Source: Paracoccaceae bacterium
GTDB lineage: Bacteria > Pseudomonadota > Alphaproteobacteria > Rhodobacterales > Rhodobacteraceae
Reading direction: 5' to 3'
Assembly (NCBI GenBank): GCA_024742705.1
Contig: JANSXZ010000023.1
Location: 1 to 62,473 of the forward strand
DNA length: 62,473 nt
The first letter of the stretch is position 1, and the number at the start of each line of letters is the position of its first letter. This document shows positions 33,368 to 41,919 of this stretch, in pieces. Below the pieces are notes generated by a model. That model saw nothing but the letters and a program-made list of their open reading frames with translations, did no database searches and was not told where the DNA came from. The translations under genes and the position numbers were made by a program.

Positions 33368-35209
33368 TCACTTGAAGTCTGATGTCCTGATGGCTTTGTC
33401 GGCCCGGTCCTGGGCGCGTCGCAGCGCCTCGCGCGGGGATATGATGCCACGCAGCATGTCGTGGAACTCCTCGCCGCAGATCTGGATGATGCTGCTGATC
33501 TCGGGCACGGGCGGGCGCGGCCAGAACTGCAACTCGTCGCGCCACGACATGGCCTCGACGGCCTCGAAGATCGGCGACAGGCCGCGCACGTCGGGATCGG
33601 CGCCGACCGAATAGCGTGGGTTCGTCCGGCTGCCGTTCTGCACATAAAGCTTTTGCGCCTCGGGCGAGGTGAACACCCGCAGGGCCTCGACGGCGCCCAC
33701 CAGCCGGTCTTCGGGCAGGTTGGCGGGGATGCCCAGAAGATAGCCCCCGACCGGAGCGATCTGGCCCGCGCCCGGCCCTGCGGGGTGCGGCAGATACCCG
33801 GTTTGGCCACGGGCGGGCGATTGCTCGTCCAGTTCGAAGTACGGCGCCAGCAACGTATAGCCGTAGGCCATCGCGACACGGCCCGCCGCATAGGGGCGCA
33901 CCCTTTCGTACCACGACATCGAAAGGATATCGGGCGGTGAATATTCGAGCAGTTCCAGCAGGAATTCCGCCGCCCGCAGGCCCGCATCGGTATCGATTGT
34001 CGCGCTGTAGCGCCGGTCGGCCAGATGCTGTGTCTGAAAGCCACCCGCGATGGGCGGCAGATCCAGGATCGGCTGGCCGAAGTCGGCCAGCGTCATCAGT
34101 ACCGTATGCCCCAGCGCCGTTCCGCGCGCCGCGTTCCAGGCGATACCGTATTTGCCGCGCTGCGGGTCGTGCATCACCTTCGCCGCCACCAGCAGCGCAT
34201 CGGCGGTCGCGGGCGGCTTCAGCCCGGCTTGGGCGAACAGATCCTTGCGGTAAAACAACAGCTCCGGCGTGGTTTGCGAAGGCAGACCGTATGGTTTGCC
34301 CCCCCAATGGGCCGCATTCCAGCCGGCTGTGTGAAAGTCGGCGGGATCCACGCTGGCGATATCCAGCGCCTCGTCCAGCGGCATCAGGATGCCGCGCTCG
34401 GCGAAATCGCCGACCCACGGCAGATCGACGGCGATGATGTCATAGCGGCTGACCTTCAGCGCCGCGTTGCGCACGGTTTCCTGGTACAGGCGATCGATCG
34501 AGAAGGCGCGCTGATGAATCTGCGTGCCGATCGTCTGTTCGAACTGGCGCTTGAGGTTGTCCATCACCATGAACGTCGGATCGCCATGCACCAGAACGCG
34601 CAGCCCACCCGGCAATTTCAGCGGTTCGGGAAGCACCTGCAGCGGCTGGATCGAACTGGCGTTCAGATACGAGCCGCCGAAGTAGTAGTCTTCGGTTTCG
34701 CCCAGTGTCTCGTCGCCGCCAAAGCGGCTGGCGGCCAGGCGCGCGATGCGGCTCGACAGTTGCGCCCATTGTTCCAGCAGCGTCTCGCTGGGGTGCAACG
34801 AAAAGCTCTTGCCGGTCGCGGTGCGCGGGCGCTGTTCGATCAGACCGGCCTCGATCATTTCCTTGAGCCGGCGATTGGCGGTGGCATAGGGTACGCGGCT
34901 GGCACCGATCATCGCCGTGGCGGTGATGATGCGCCCTTCCAGATGGCCACGAATCAAAAGCTGCACCATGCGCAGGTTGGCGTTGGGCGCGGAGACATCA
35001 ACCATGCCTTCCAGCTCGTCGCACAGCTCTTCCAGAAAGCCTACGATCTGGAGCATCTCGGTCTTGGCCTGGGGCGGCGCGAACCTGGCTATACTATGTC
35101 CGCTCATGGCGTTCATCGGGGTTGGCCTTGTCTTTCCGGGCAGGTTCTTCGGTTCAGATGCGCGATGCGCTTTGGAATTGTTCATTTTGAACGAATCTGA
35201 GTTGCCCAT
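33368..35209 (-). CDS. Cytosolic fusion regulator: winged-helix domain plus MalE/UgpB-type solute-binding domain
   Basis: A 613-residue protein with no signal peptide or membrane segment. Residues 60-180 form a MarR-like winged helix (MVQLLIRGHLEGRIITATAMIGASRVPYATANRRLKEMIEAGLIEQRPR, recognition helix near 125-140). Residues about 200-600 match ABC family-1 solute-binding proteins (YDIIAVDLPWVGDFAERGILMPLDEAL; GKPYGLPSQTTPELLFYRKDLFAQAG; VEALRVFTSPEAQKLYVQNG). The start has AGGGAGG 7 nt upstream. It heads the minus-strand operon and is divergent from the sugar ABC operon, so it probably senses a pathway sugar or metabolite and controls both. SgrR is an analogous architecture but uses a family-5 binding domain. 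Confidence 0.87.
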   Translation of the reverse strand: MGNSDSFKMNNSKAHRASEPKNLPGKTRPTPMNAMSGHSIARFAPPQAKTEMLQIVGFLEELCDELEGMVDVSAPNANLRMVQLLIRGHLEGRIITATAMIGASRVPYATANRRLKEMIEAGLIEQRPRTATGKSFSLHPSETLLEQWAQLSSRIARLAASRFGGDETLGETEDYYFGGSYLNASSIQPLQVLPEPLKLPGGLRVLVHGDPTFMVMDNLKRQFEQTIGTQIHQRAFSIDRLYQETVRNAALKVSRYDIIAVDLPWVGDFAERGILMPLDEALDIASVDPADFHTAGWNAAHWGGKPYGLPSQTTPELLFYRKDLFAQAGLKPPATADALLVAAKVMHDPQRGKYGIAWNAARGTALGHTVLMTLADFGQPILDLPPIAGGFQTQHLADRRYSATIDTDAGLRAAEFLLELLEYSPPDILSMSWYERVRPYAAGRVAMAYGYTLLAPYFELDEQSPARGQTGYLPHPAGPGAGQIAPVGGYLLGIPANLPEDRLVGAVEALRVFTSPEAQKLYVQNGSRTNPRYSVGADPDVRGLSPIFEAVEAMSWRDELQFWPRPPVPEISSIIQICGEEFHDMLRGIISPREALRRAQDRADKAIRTSDFK

Positions 35210-35271
35210 GTCGGCGCCTCCCTAATGTCCGCGTTTGAATGATCGAAGCATATCTGATAAATATTCATTAT

Positions 35272-35298
35272 GGATACTTTCATATCCACATCGGATAT
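35272..35298. promoter_or_regulatory. Interlocking inverted repeats in the divergent promoter region (candidate operator)
   Basis: GGATA (35272-35276), ATATCC (35282-35287) and GGATAT (35293-35298) alternate in orientation with spacers of 6 and 5 bases, forming two overlapping inverted repeats. They lie in an AT-rich island between the regulator start (35209) and the ABC binding-protein start (35422), where a shared operator for both operons would be expected. Confidence 0.5.
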
Positions 35299-35421
35299 TT
35301 TTGGTGACGCAAGTCCTGACCTATCTCCACATCATCAACCGGGTTCGCCAGACGCTGATTCCCTCACGAAGGCAGGGCGGTGTGCGGCGAGGTCGAATGA
35401 ATTCCTCGGGAGGAAACCAAA

Positions 35422-36387
35422 ATGAAACGTCGTACAATTCTCTCCGCCACGGCTGCTGTCGCAGCGATGACCGCAGGCAGCATCGCCTTTGCGGGCGGGC
35501 ATTCGCCGATGCGGATCGGCATCACCCAGAACAATGTGGGCGTGGACAGCTATCAGACGACATACGAAAAAGCGTTTATCGCCGCCGCCGAGGCGAACGA
35601 AAACGTCGAGGTTGTGGTACTGGATGCCGGCGGCGACGTCGCGCGTCAGATCGCGCAGATGGAAGACCTGATCCAGCAGGAAGTCGACGCCATCATCATC
35701 TGGCCGACCAACGGCGAGGCGGTGATTCCGGCGGTGCGCAAGGCATTCCAGGCCGACATTCCGGTGATTGTCACCAATTCGAACATCGCCGAAGCCGGCT
35801 TTGGCTTTGTCAAATCCTTCTCGGGCCCCGACAACGTGACGCAAGGCGCGCGGTCGGCCGAGATCATGTGCGACAAGTTCAAGGACATGGGCATCGAGAA
35901 CGAGGCACAGGTCGTTCACATCACCAGGCAGCCGGGATACACCACCGCCATCGAACGCGCCAGCGGCTTCGAAGATCGCCTGCCCGAGGTCTGCCCCAAC
36001 GTGACCATCGTCGACACCCAGCCCGGCGACTGGAACCGCGAGAAATCGCAGCAGGTCATGGAAGCGTTCCTGGTCAAGTACGACGATATCGATGGCTTCT
36101 ATGCCGGCGATGACAACATGGGCGTGGGCGCCCTGAACGCCGCCAAAGCCGCCGGTCGCGATGGCATCATCTTCGTCGGCGCCACGAACTTTGCCGTGGG
36201 CTATGAGGCAATGGCCGCCGGCGAATACTGGGGTTCGATCTATCAGTCGCCGGTCGATGATGCCGAGGCCGCTCTCAAGACCGCGATCGACGCGCTGAAC
36301 GGCGAGGATCTGCCCTTCCTGAACTACTTCGACACACCGAAGATCACACAGGACAACATGGGCGAATTCACCAAGCCGGTTTTCTGA
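35422..36387 (+). CDS. Sugar ABC transporter periplasmic binding protein (RbsB-like)
   Basis: A 321-residue protein with an Sec signal peptide (MKRRTILSATAAVAAMTAGSIAFA). The mature part is a cluster B sugar-binding fold (RIGITQNNVGVDSYQTTYEKAF; DLIQQEVDAIIIWPTNGEAVIPAVRKAFQADIPVIVTNS; GDDNMGVGALNAAKAAGRDGIIFVGAT). It delivers a sugar or polyol to the permeases encoded at 37333 and 38321. The start has GGGAGGAAA upstream. It is the first gene of the plus-strand operon, and a strong hairpin follows its stop. The ligand is unknown. Confidence 0.93.
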   Translation: MKRRTILSATAAVAAMTAGSIAFAGGHSPMRIGITQNNVGVDSYQTTYEKAFIAAAEANENVEVVVLDAGGDVARQIAQMEDLIQQEVDAIIIWPTNGEAVIPAVRKAFQADIPVIVTNSNIAEAGFGFVKSFSGPDNVTQGARSAEIMCDKFKDMGIENEAQVVHITRQPGYTTAIERASGFEDRLPEVCPNVTIVDTQPGDWNREKSQQVMEAFLVKYDDIDGFYAGDDNMGVGALNAAKAAGRDGIIFVGATNFAVGYEAMAAGEYWGSIYQSPVDDAEAALKTAIDALNGEDLPFLNYFDTPKITQDNMGEFTKPVF

Positions 36388-36401
36388 GCCGCTCGCCGGT
36401 T

Positions 36402-36428
36402 GCGGGGCACGGAACGCTTGTGCCCCGC
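36402..36428 (+). promoter_or_regulatory. Intercistronic hairpin after the binding-protein gene
   Basis: GCGGGGCAC (36402-36410) and GTGCCCCGC (36420-36428) form a perfect 9-bp stem with a 9-nt loop, 15 nt after the binding-protein stop and 38 nt before the next start. It lacks a T-run, so it more likely stabilises the upstream message or attenuates than terminates fully. Confidence 0.65.
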
Positions 36429-36466
36429 TTGCCTATTGACAATACTTGACCATCGGGAGGCGCGCC

Positions 36467-37264
36467 ATGGGACGTGTTTCTGATCGCGTCTGCATCGTGA
36501 CCGGTGCAGCCCAGGGCATAGGCCGTGCCATCGGCGAGGCGCTGCTGGACGAAGGTGCGCGCGTCTGTTTTGCGGATATCAACAGCGAAAAGGCGGCCGC
36601 AGTGGCCGAGGCCAACCGCAGCCGGCTGAACGGAAGGCGTGACGCCGTCACTTCGCACCATGTGGACGTGACCGACCGCCTGCAGGTCCGCGAGATGATC
36701 GGTCACACGGTCCGCACCTTTGGCCGTCTGGACGTGAAATTCAACAATGCCGGTGTGAACAGGCCGATGAACTTTCTCGATGTGACCGAGGACAACTGGA
36801 ACCTGATCATGGGCGTGAACGGGCTGGGCTGTCTGTTGGGCATGCAGGAGGCCGCCCGGCAGATGATCGACCAGGGGACCGGCGGCAAGATCATCAACAC
36901 AGCCTCGATCGCCAGCCGTCAGGGTTTCGACAACGTGGCGCCCTATTGCGCATCGAAATTCGCCGTGGTGTCGCTGACGCAGTCCGGTGCCCGCGATCTG
37001 GCCAAGCATGGCATAACCGTCACGGGGTTCGCCCCCGGTGTGGTGGCGACCGAGATGTGGGAACAGGTGGACCAGGATCTGATGGCCATCGGCGCGGCCG
37101 AACGTCCGGGCCAGGCGATGGAGGAATTCGCCGCCGGAATCCTAAAGGGGCGCGTGGCGACGCCCGTGGACATCACCGGGACAACGACGTTTCTGGCATC
37201 CAGCGACAGCGACTACATGACCGGCCAGATCGTGATGATTGACGGAGGCATGACCCTGGTCTGA
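36467..37264 (+). CDS. SDR family oxidoreductase
   Basis: A 265-residue SDR with TGAAQGIG, Asp at the beta-2 end (FADINSE), NNAG, Ser in NTASIASR, and YCASK. It is closely related to the SDR at 32540 (shared NRPMNFLDVTEDNWNLIM-type and APGVVATEMWEQVDQDL segments), so the two operons each carry a paralogue. ATG 36467 was chosen because GGGAGG lies 6 nt upstream; an in-frame ATG at 36446 has no such site. Its place between the binding protein and permeases suggests it acts directly on the imported compound. Confidence 0.88.
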   Translation: MGRVSDRVCIVTGAAQGIGRAIGEALLDEGARVCFADINSEKAAAVAEANRSRLNGRRDAVTSHHVDVTDRLQVREMIGHTVRTFGRLDVKFNNAGVNRPMNFLDVTEDNWNLIMGVNGLGCLLGMQEAARQMIDQGTGGKIINTASIASRQGFDNVAPYCASKFAVVSLTQSGARDLAKHGITVTGFAPGVVATEMWEQVDQDLMAIGAAERPGQAMEEFAAGILKGRVATPVDITGTTTFLASSDSDYMTGQIVMIDGGMTLV

Positions 37265-37332
37265 CGGGGCGCGCGCGGCACCGGCGCAAGACAGACAGAT
37301 TTCGGGCCGTCACTGACCTTAGGGAGGGGATC

Positions 37333-38307
37333 ATGGCAACATTCACCAAACAACAGATCGCGGGCATCCTCGCAAAACAGGGTATTCTGCTCGCCTTCGC
37401 GGCATTCCTGATCGGCTTTACCATCGCCAACCCCAAGTTCCTGACCCCCGACAACATTCTGAGCGTGGTGCGGTCGTCGGCGATCCTGGGTGTCATGGCG
37501 CTGGGCGTCACCTTCGTGGTGATCAGCGGAAACCTGGACCTGTCGGTCGGGTCGATGATGTCGTTCTCGACGATCGTGGTGCTTGATCTGCACGACAAGG
37601 TCGGGCCGGCGATGGCGATCCCGGCAATGTTCGCCATGACACTGGCGCTGGGCGCCCTGATCGGCTTTCTCGTGGGATACCTGAAACTGAATTCGCTGAT
37701 CGTGACGCTTGGCATGCTGTCGGCGATCCACGGGCTGACGCTGACCTATTCGGGCGGCAAGAACATGGATATCGCCGACAAGGAAGGCACATGGTTCAGC
37801 GTGTTCGGACAGGGCACGGCGCTGGGCATCCCGGTGCCCATTCTGATCTTTGTCGCCCTTGCCGCACTGCTGGGTCTGGTGCTGTCCAAGACGGGCTTTG
37901 GCCGCAAGGTCTATGCCGTGGGCGGCAACGGCACCGCGGCGACGTTCTCGGGCATCCGCCGGGCGCGCACCGTGTTCCTGTGCTATGTCATGTCGGCGGC
38001 CTGCGTGGCCACGGCGGGCCTGATTCAGGCCAGCCGGTCACTTGGATCGCAGAACACGGTGGGGCAAGGGCTCGAGCTTAAGGTACTGGCCGCCGTCATC
38101 CTGGGCGGCGCGTCGCTGCTGGGCGGATCGGGCACCATCTTCAAGACAGTGATCGGCGTGCTGATCCTTGGTTTCATCCAGAACGGCCTGCTGCTGATCG
38201 GCCTGCAATTCTATGTCCAGTTCGTTGTGACCTGGGTGATCATCATCCTTGCTGTCTGGCTCGATATCGCGGCCAAGCGCGGCAAGCTCTGGTCGCCGAT
38301 CGCGTAA
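37333..38307 (+). CDS. Sugar ABC transporter permease 1 (RbsC family)
   Basis: A 324-residue inner-membrane protein with about eight to ten helices. The family signatures are LGVMALGVTFVVISGNLDLSVGSMMSF near residue 60 and the ILGGASLLGGSGTIFKTVIGVLILGFIQNGLLL segment near the C-terminus. It has AGGGAGGGG upstream of the start. It pairs with the second permease 13 bp downstream, probably as a heterodimer driven by the ATPase at 39319. Confidence 0.93.
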   Translation: MATFTKQQIAGILAKQGILLAFAAFLIGFTIANPKFLTPDNILSVVRSSAILGVMALGVTFVVISGNLDLSVGSMMSFSTIVVLDLHDKVGPAMAIPAMFAMTLALGALIGFLVGYLKLNSLIVTLGMLSAIHGLTLTYSGGKNMDIADKEGTWFSVFGQGTALGIPVPILIFVALAALLGLVLSKTGFGRKVYAVGGNGTAATFSGIRRARTVFLCYVMSAACVATAGLIQASRSLGSQNTVGQGLELKVLAAVILGGASLLGGSGTIFKTVIGVLILGFIQNGLLLIGLQFYVQFVVTWVIIILAVWLDIAAKRGKLWSPIA

Positions 38308-38320
38308 GGGGGGAGAGATC

Positions 38321-39322
38321 ATGAAACCGGGTGCATTGTCCAAGGCGTTGAAAAGCGGCGCGATCTGGGGGTTTGTGGTGCTCGAGCTGATTTTCTTCAG
38401 CATCGCGGGCGAGTTCCTGTCGCTGTCCGACAAGGCCTTCATGGATTGGGAAAACATGCTGCTGTTGCTGAAACAGTCGGCCCCGATCGGCATCATCGCG
38501 ATGGGCATGACCATCGTGATGGTGAACGGCAACATCGACCTGAGCGTCGGGGCTACCTTCGCCATCGCGGCCATTGTGCTTCTCGACAGCATGACCTGGC
38601 CGATCTTCGCGGGGCTTGGCGATTGGGTGATCCCCGTTGCCTGGTTGCTGGCCCTCGCGGTCGGCACCGCCCTGGGCGCGCTGAACGGCTTCATCGTCTG
38701 GAAGACCGGGGTAGATGCCTTTATCGTCACGCTGGGCGCGATGCTGGGGTATCGCGGCATCGTCTTCATGTTCAACGGCGAACAGCCAACCAGCCACCTG
38801 AACTGGACGCTGGTGGATTTCGCCGAAGCCGAGTTTCTGGGCCTGGCCACGGCTTCGTGGTTCCTTCTGGCGGTGACAGCGGCGATCTGGTTTCTGATGG
38901 CCAGAACCGTGCACGGGCGCAACGCCTATGCGATCGGCGACAACCGCGAGGCGGCGGTAAACGCGGGCATCCGCGTCGGGCCGCACATGATGATCAACTT
39001 CGGCATCATCGGCTTTCTGGCGGCGCTGTCGGCGGTGGTGTTCTATTCGGAAAGCGGATCGGTCAATCCCAACGACGGCCAGCTTTACGAACTGTGGGTG
39101 ATCACCGCCGTGGTGCTTGGCGGCACCAAGATCACCGGCGGCGCCGGCAGTGTCATCGGCACCTTCGGTGGCGTCGTCGCGATCCAGCTCTTGCGCAAGG
39201 GCCTTGGCCATATCGGCGCCGACACCTCGACGGTGAACCTTGTCATCGGCCTGATCCTGATCGCGGTTCTGGTGCTTGACAGACAACTGAACGTCAAAGG
39301 CAAAGAGGAGTTGAAGCTATGA
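38321..39322 (+). CDS. Sugar ABC transporter permease 2 (RbsC family)
   Basis: A 333-residue inner-membrane permease with IGIIAMGMTIVMVNGNIDLSVGATFAIAAIV and ITGGAGSVIGTFGGVVAIQLLRKGLGHIG. ATG 38321 has GGGGGGAGAG upstream. The in-frame ATG at 38249 lies inside the preceding gene and is rejected. Its stop overlaps the ATPase start (ATGA), so the two are translationally coupled. Confidence 0.93.
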   Translation: MKPGALSKALKSGAIWGFVVLELIFFSIAGEFLSLSDKAFMDWENMLLLLKQSAPIGIIAMGMTIVMVNGNIDLSVGATFAIAAIVLLDSMTWPIFAGLGDWVIPVAWLLALAVGTALGALNGFIVWKTGVDAFIVTLGAMLGYRGIVFMFNGEQPTSHLNWTLVDFAEAEFLGLATASWFLLAVTAAIWFLMARTVHGRNAYAIGDNREAAVNAGIRVGPHMMINFGIIGFLAALSAVVFYSESGSVNPNDGQLYELWVITAVVLGGTKITGGAGSVIGTFGGVVAIQLLRKGLGHIGADTSTVNLVIGLILIAVLVLDRQLNVKGKEELKL

Positions 39323-40824
39323 CCGAACCGGTTCTGCGCCTCGAGGGTATCGTCAAGACCTTTCCCGGCGTGCGCGCGCTGGACAGAGTATCTTTTTCGG
39401 TCATGCCGGGCGAGGTCCACGCCCTCATGGGTGAAAACGGCGCCGGCAAGTCGACGTTGATGAAAGTGCTGGGCGGCATCCACCAGCCCAACGATGGCCA
39501 CATCTTCATGGGCCCCGAGAAGGTCGTGATGGCCGGCCCGCTCGAGGCCAAGGCCAAGGGCATCGTCTTCATCCACCAGGAACTCAGCCTGGCCGAAGAG
39601 CTGAGCGTGGCCGAAAACATCTACCTGGGCGAATTGCCCCGCAAGAGGTTCGGGCGGGTGGATTGGCGCAAGCTGACGGAGCGCACCGATGCGATCCTGA
39701 AAAAGCTGAACGTCGGTTTTGACGCCACCACGCGGGTTGGCGATCTGTCCATCGCCAATCAGCAGATGGTCGAAATTGCCCGCGCCCTGACCGTGGACGC
39801 CAAGGCCGTCATCTTCGACGAGCCGACCGCGTCATTGACCGATGCAGAAAAGGTGGTGCTGTTCGATGTCATCTCGGATCTGAAGGCCTCGGGCGTCGGC
39901 ATCGTCTATATCTCGCACCGGATGGAGGAGATCTTCAAGATCACCGACCGCATCAGCATCCTGCGCGACGGACAGTACCAGGGCACCGTCGAAACCGCCG
40001 GCACCGACGAGGAATCCGTGACCCAGATGATGATCGGGCGCAAACTGGATCTGACGCGCAACGCGTCGCACCATGACCTGGGCGATGTGGCGCTGGAGGT
40101 GCGCGGGCTGAGCTGTGGCAAGCTTTACAGCGATGTCAGCTTCGAGATCCGCAGGGGTGAGGTTGTGGGGTTCTACGGCCTGGTCGGCGCCGGTCGGACC
40201 GAGATCGCCGAAACGCTTTTCGGGCTGCGTGATACGTCGGGGGGCCAGATCCTGCTGGACGGGCAAGAGGTGCGCATTCACTCGCCCGCCGATGCCATCG
40301 CGCGGGGCATTTCGCTGGTGCCGGAAGATCGCAAGGGCCAGGGGCTGGTTCTGGGGATGAACTGCCGCGACAACATGACCCTGCCCCAGGTCGATGACCT
40401 GAAGGCCGGGCCCTTCGTCGCCGAAGGCGCCGAGATCGCGATCTTCGATCAGTATCGCGACCGTCTGGACATCCGCACACCCGGCTGGCGCCAGAAGGTC
40501 GGCAACCTTTCGGGCGGAAATCAGCAGAAGATCGTGATTGGCAAGTGGCTGTCGATGCACCCCACCGTGCTGATCGTCGACGAACCGACGCGCGGCATCG
40601 ACGTGGGCAGCAAATCGGAAATCCACAAGCTGTTGCGCGAACTGGCCGCGCAGGGCCATGCGGTGATGGTGATAAGTTCCGAAATGCCCGAGGTGCTGCA
40701 TGTGTCTGACCGGATCGTCGCGATGTATTCGGGCCGGATCATGCGCACGTTCACCTCGGACGAGGTGACAGAAGACAACCTGATTCAGGCGATTTCAGGC
40801 ATCACTCCCGGGCAGGCGGCCTGA
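39319..40824 (+). CDS. Sugar ABC transporter ATP-binding protein with two ABC domains (RbsA/MglA-like)
   Basis: A 501-residue cytosolic ATPase. The first ABC domain has Walker A GENGAGKST, an altered signature (VGDLSIANQQMVEIARAL) and Walker B AVIFDEPTAS. The second has a degenerate Walker A (GLVGAGRTE), signature LSGGNQQKIVIGKWL and Walker B LIVDEPTRGIDV. This is the usual asymmetry of the carbohydrate CUT2 family. It energises permeases 1 and 2. Confidence 0.95.
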   Translation: MTEPVLRLEGIVKTFPGVRALDRVSFSVMPGEVHALMGENGAGKSTLMKVLGGIHQPNDGHIFMGPEKVVMAGPLEAKAKGIVFIHQELSLAEELSVAENIYLGELPRKRFGRVDWRKLTERTDAILKKLNVGFDATTRVGDLSIANQQMVEIARALTVDAKAVIFDEPTASLTDAEKVVLFDVISDLKASGVGIVYISHRMEEIFKITDRISILRDGQYQGTVETAGTDEESVTQMMIGRKLDLTRNASHHDLGDVALEVRGLSCGKLYSDVSFEIRRGEVVGFYGLVGAGRTEIAETLFGLRDTSGGQILLDGQEVRIHSPADAIARGISLVPEDRKGQGLVLGMNCRDNMTLPQVDDLKAGPFVAEGAEIAIFDQYRDRLDIRTPGWRQKVGNLSGGNQQKIVIGKWLSMHPTVLIVDEPTRGIDVGSKSEIHKLLRELAAQGHAVMVISSEMPEVLHVSDRIVAMYSGRIMRTFTSDEVTEDNLIQAISGITPGQAA

Positions 40825-40840
40825 TGCGCGATGCCTTGGC

Positions 40841-40866
40841 CGGCCCCGGGCGCATGTCCCGGGCCG
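40841..40866 (+). promoter_or_regulatory. Intercistronic hairpin after the ABC ATPase gene
   Basis: CGGCCCCGGG (40841-40850) pairs with CCCGGGCCG (40858-40866) with one bulged C and a short loop. It sits in the 73-bp gap between the ATPase and the FAH-family gene and has no T-run. Confidence 0.45.
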
Positions 40867-40897
40867 TCAACACCCCCTCCGACAAGAAGGATACCCC

Positions 40898-41761
40898 ATG
40901 AAACTCGTTCGCTATGGCACACCCGGTGCCGAAAAACCGGGCCTGATCGACAATTCCGGCCGGGTGCGCGATCTGTCCGGGGCCGCCGCCGATATCGGCG
41001 GTGAAACGCTGCGCCCCGCCGGCCTGAAGGCGTTGCGGGCGCTCGATGCCGAAACCCTGCCGCTGGTTGCAGGCACCCCGCAGCAAGACCTGCGGCTGGG
41101 GCCATGCGTCGGCGGCATCGGCAAGTTCATCTGCATCGGTCTCAACTATGCCGACCACGCCGAGGAGGCCGGGATGCCGATCCCGCCGGAACCGGTGATC
41201 TTCAACAAGTGGACATCGGCTGTTGTCGGCCCGAACGATGCGATCCAGGTTCCGCGCGGTTCGGTCAAGACAGATTGGGAGGTGGAGCTGGGCGTCGTGA
41301 TAGGCGAGCCTGGCAGCTACATCGATGAAGCCGATGCCATGAACCACGTCGCGGGCTTTTGCGTGGTGAACGACGTGTCCGAACGCAGCTTCCAGCTCGA
41401 GCGCGCAGGAACATGGGACAAGGGCAAGGGCTGCGACACCTTCGGGCCGACGGGTCCGTGGCTGGTGACACGCGACGAGGTGGCGGATGTGGACAATCTT
41501 GAAATGTGGCTGGACGTGGACGGCGAGCGGATGCAATCGGGATCGACGGCCACACTGATCTACAAGGTGCCCCACCTCGTCTCGTATTGCAGCCGCTTCA
41601 TGAGCCTGCAATCCGGCGACGTGATCTCGACCGGCACTCCGCCGGGCGTGGGCATGGGCAAGTCGCCGCAACGCTACCTGCATGGCGGCGAGGTCGTCAC
41701 CCTGGGCATCGCCGGTTTGGGCACACAGCGATCCGAAGTTCTTGCAGCGCCGGAAACCTGA
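40898..41761 (+). CDS. Fumarylacetoacetate hydrolase family protein (2,4-diketo-3-deoxy-L-fuconate hydrolase-like)
   Basis: A 287-residue enzyme with the FAH fold. Metal-binding residues are Glu128 and Glu130 (DWEVELGVVIG) and Asp159 (VVNDVSERSFQ). Further signatures are FICIGLNYADHAEEAGMPIPPEPVIFNKWTSAVVGPNDAI and the C-terminal ISTGTPPGVGMGKSP. The N-terminal architecture and KGCDTFGPTGPWLVT match the subgroup that cleaves 2,4-diketo-3-deoxy acids, in the fucose pathway to pyruvate and L-lactate. It is the last gene of the plus-strand operon. Together with the KDF-dehydrogenase-like SDR and the LldD-like enzyme in the opposite operon, it suggests a deoxy-sugar-acid route. Confidence 0.88.
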   Translation: MKLVRYGTPGAEKPGLIDNSGRVRDLSGAAADIGGETLRPAGLKALRALDAETLPLVAGTPQQDLRLGPCVGGIGKFICIGLNYADHAEEAGMPIPPEPVIFNKWTSAVVGPNDAIQVPRGSVKTDWEVELGVVIGEPGSYIDEADAMNHVAGFCVVNDVSERSFQLERAGTWDKGKGCDTFGPTGPWLVTRDEVADVDNLEMWLDVDGERMQSGSTATLIYKVPHLVSYCSRFMSLQSGDVISTGTPPGVGMGKSPQRYLHGGEVVTLGIAGLGTQRSEVLAAPET

Positions 41762-41860
41762 GCACAAGGACCGGTTCGCTCGCGGCGGCGCGGGCGGCCC
41801 GGCCACCGCGCGCCGCCGGGTTCCGCGGATGATAAATTTGGTGAGGTATACGCCGTAGCA

Positions 41861-41887
41861 ACCTGATCAATATCACTTTCATCAGGT
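41861..41887. other. Inverted repeat between convergent genes
   Basis: ACCTGAT (41861-41867) and ATCAGGT (41881-41887) form a perfect 7-bp inverted repeat with a 13-nt loop, in the 158-bp gap between the FAH-family gene and the large RTX gene. No T-run follows, so a terminator role is weakly supported. Nothing else was seen in this gap. Confidence 0.35.
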
Positions 41888-41919
41888 GAGCACATGCTGT
41901 TTCGCGCTTCGGCCTGCGG

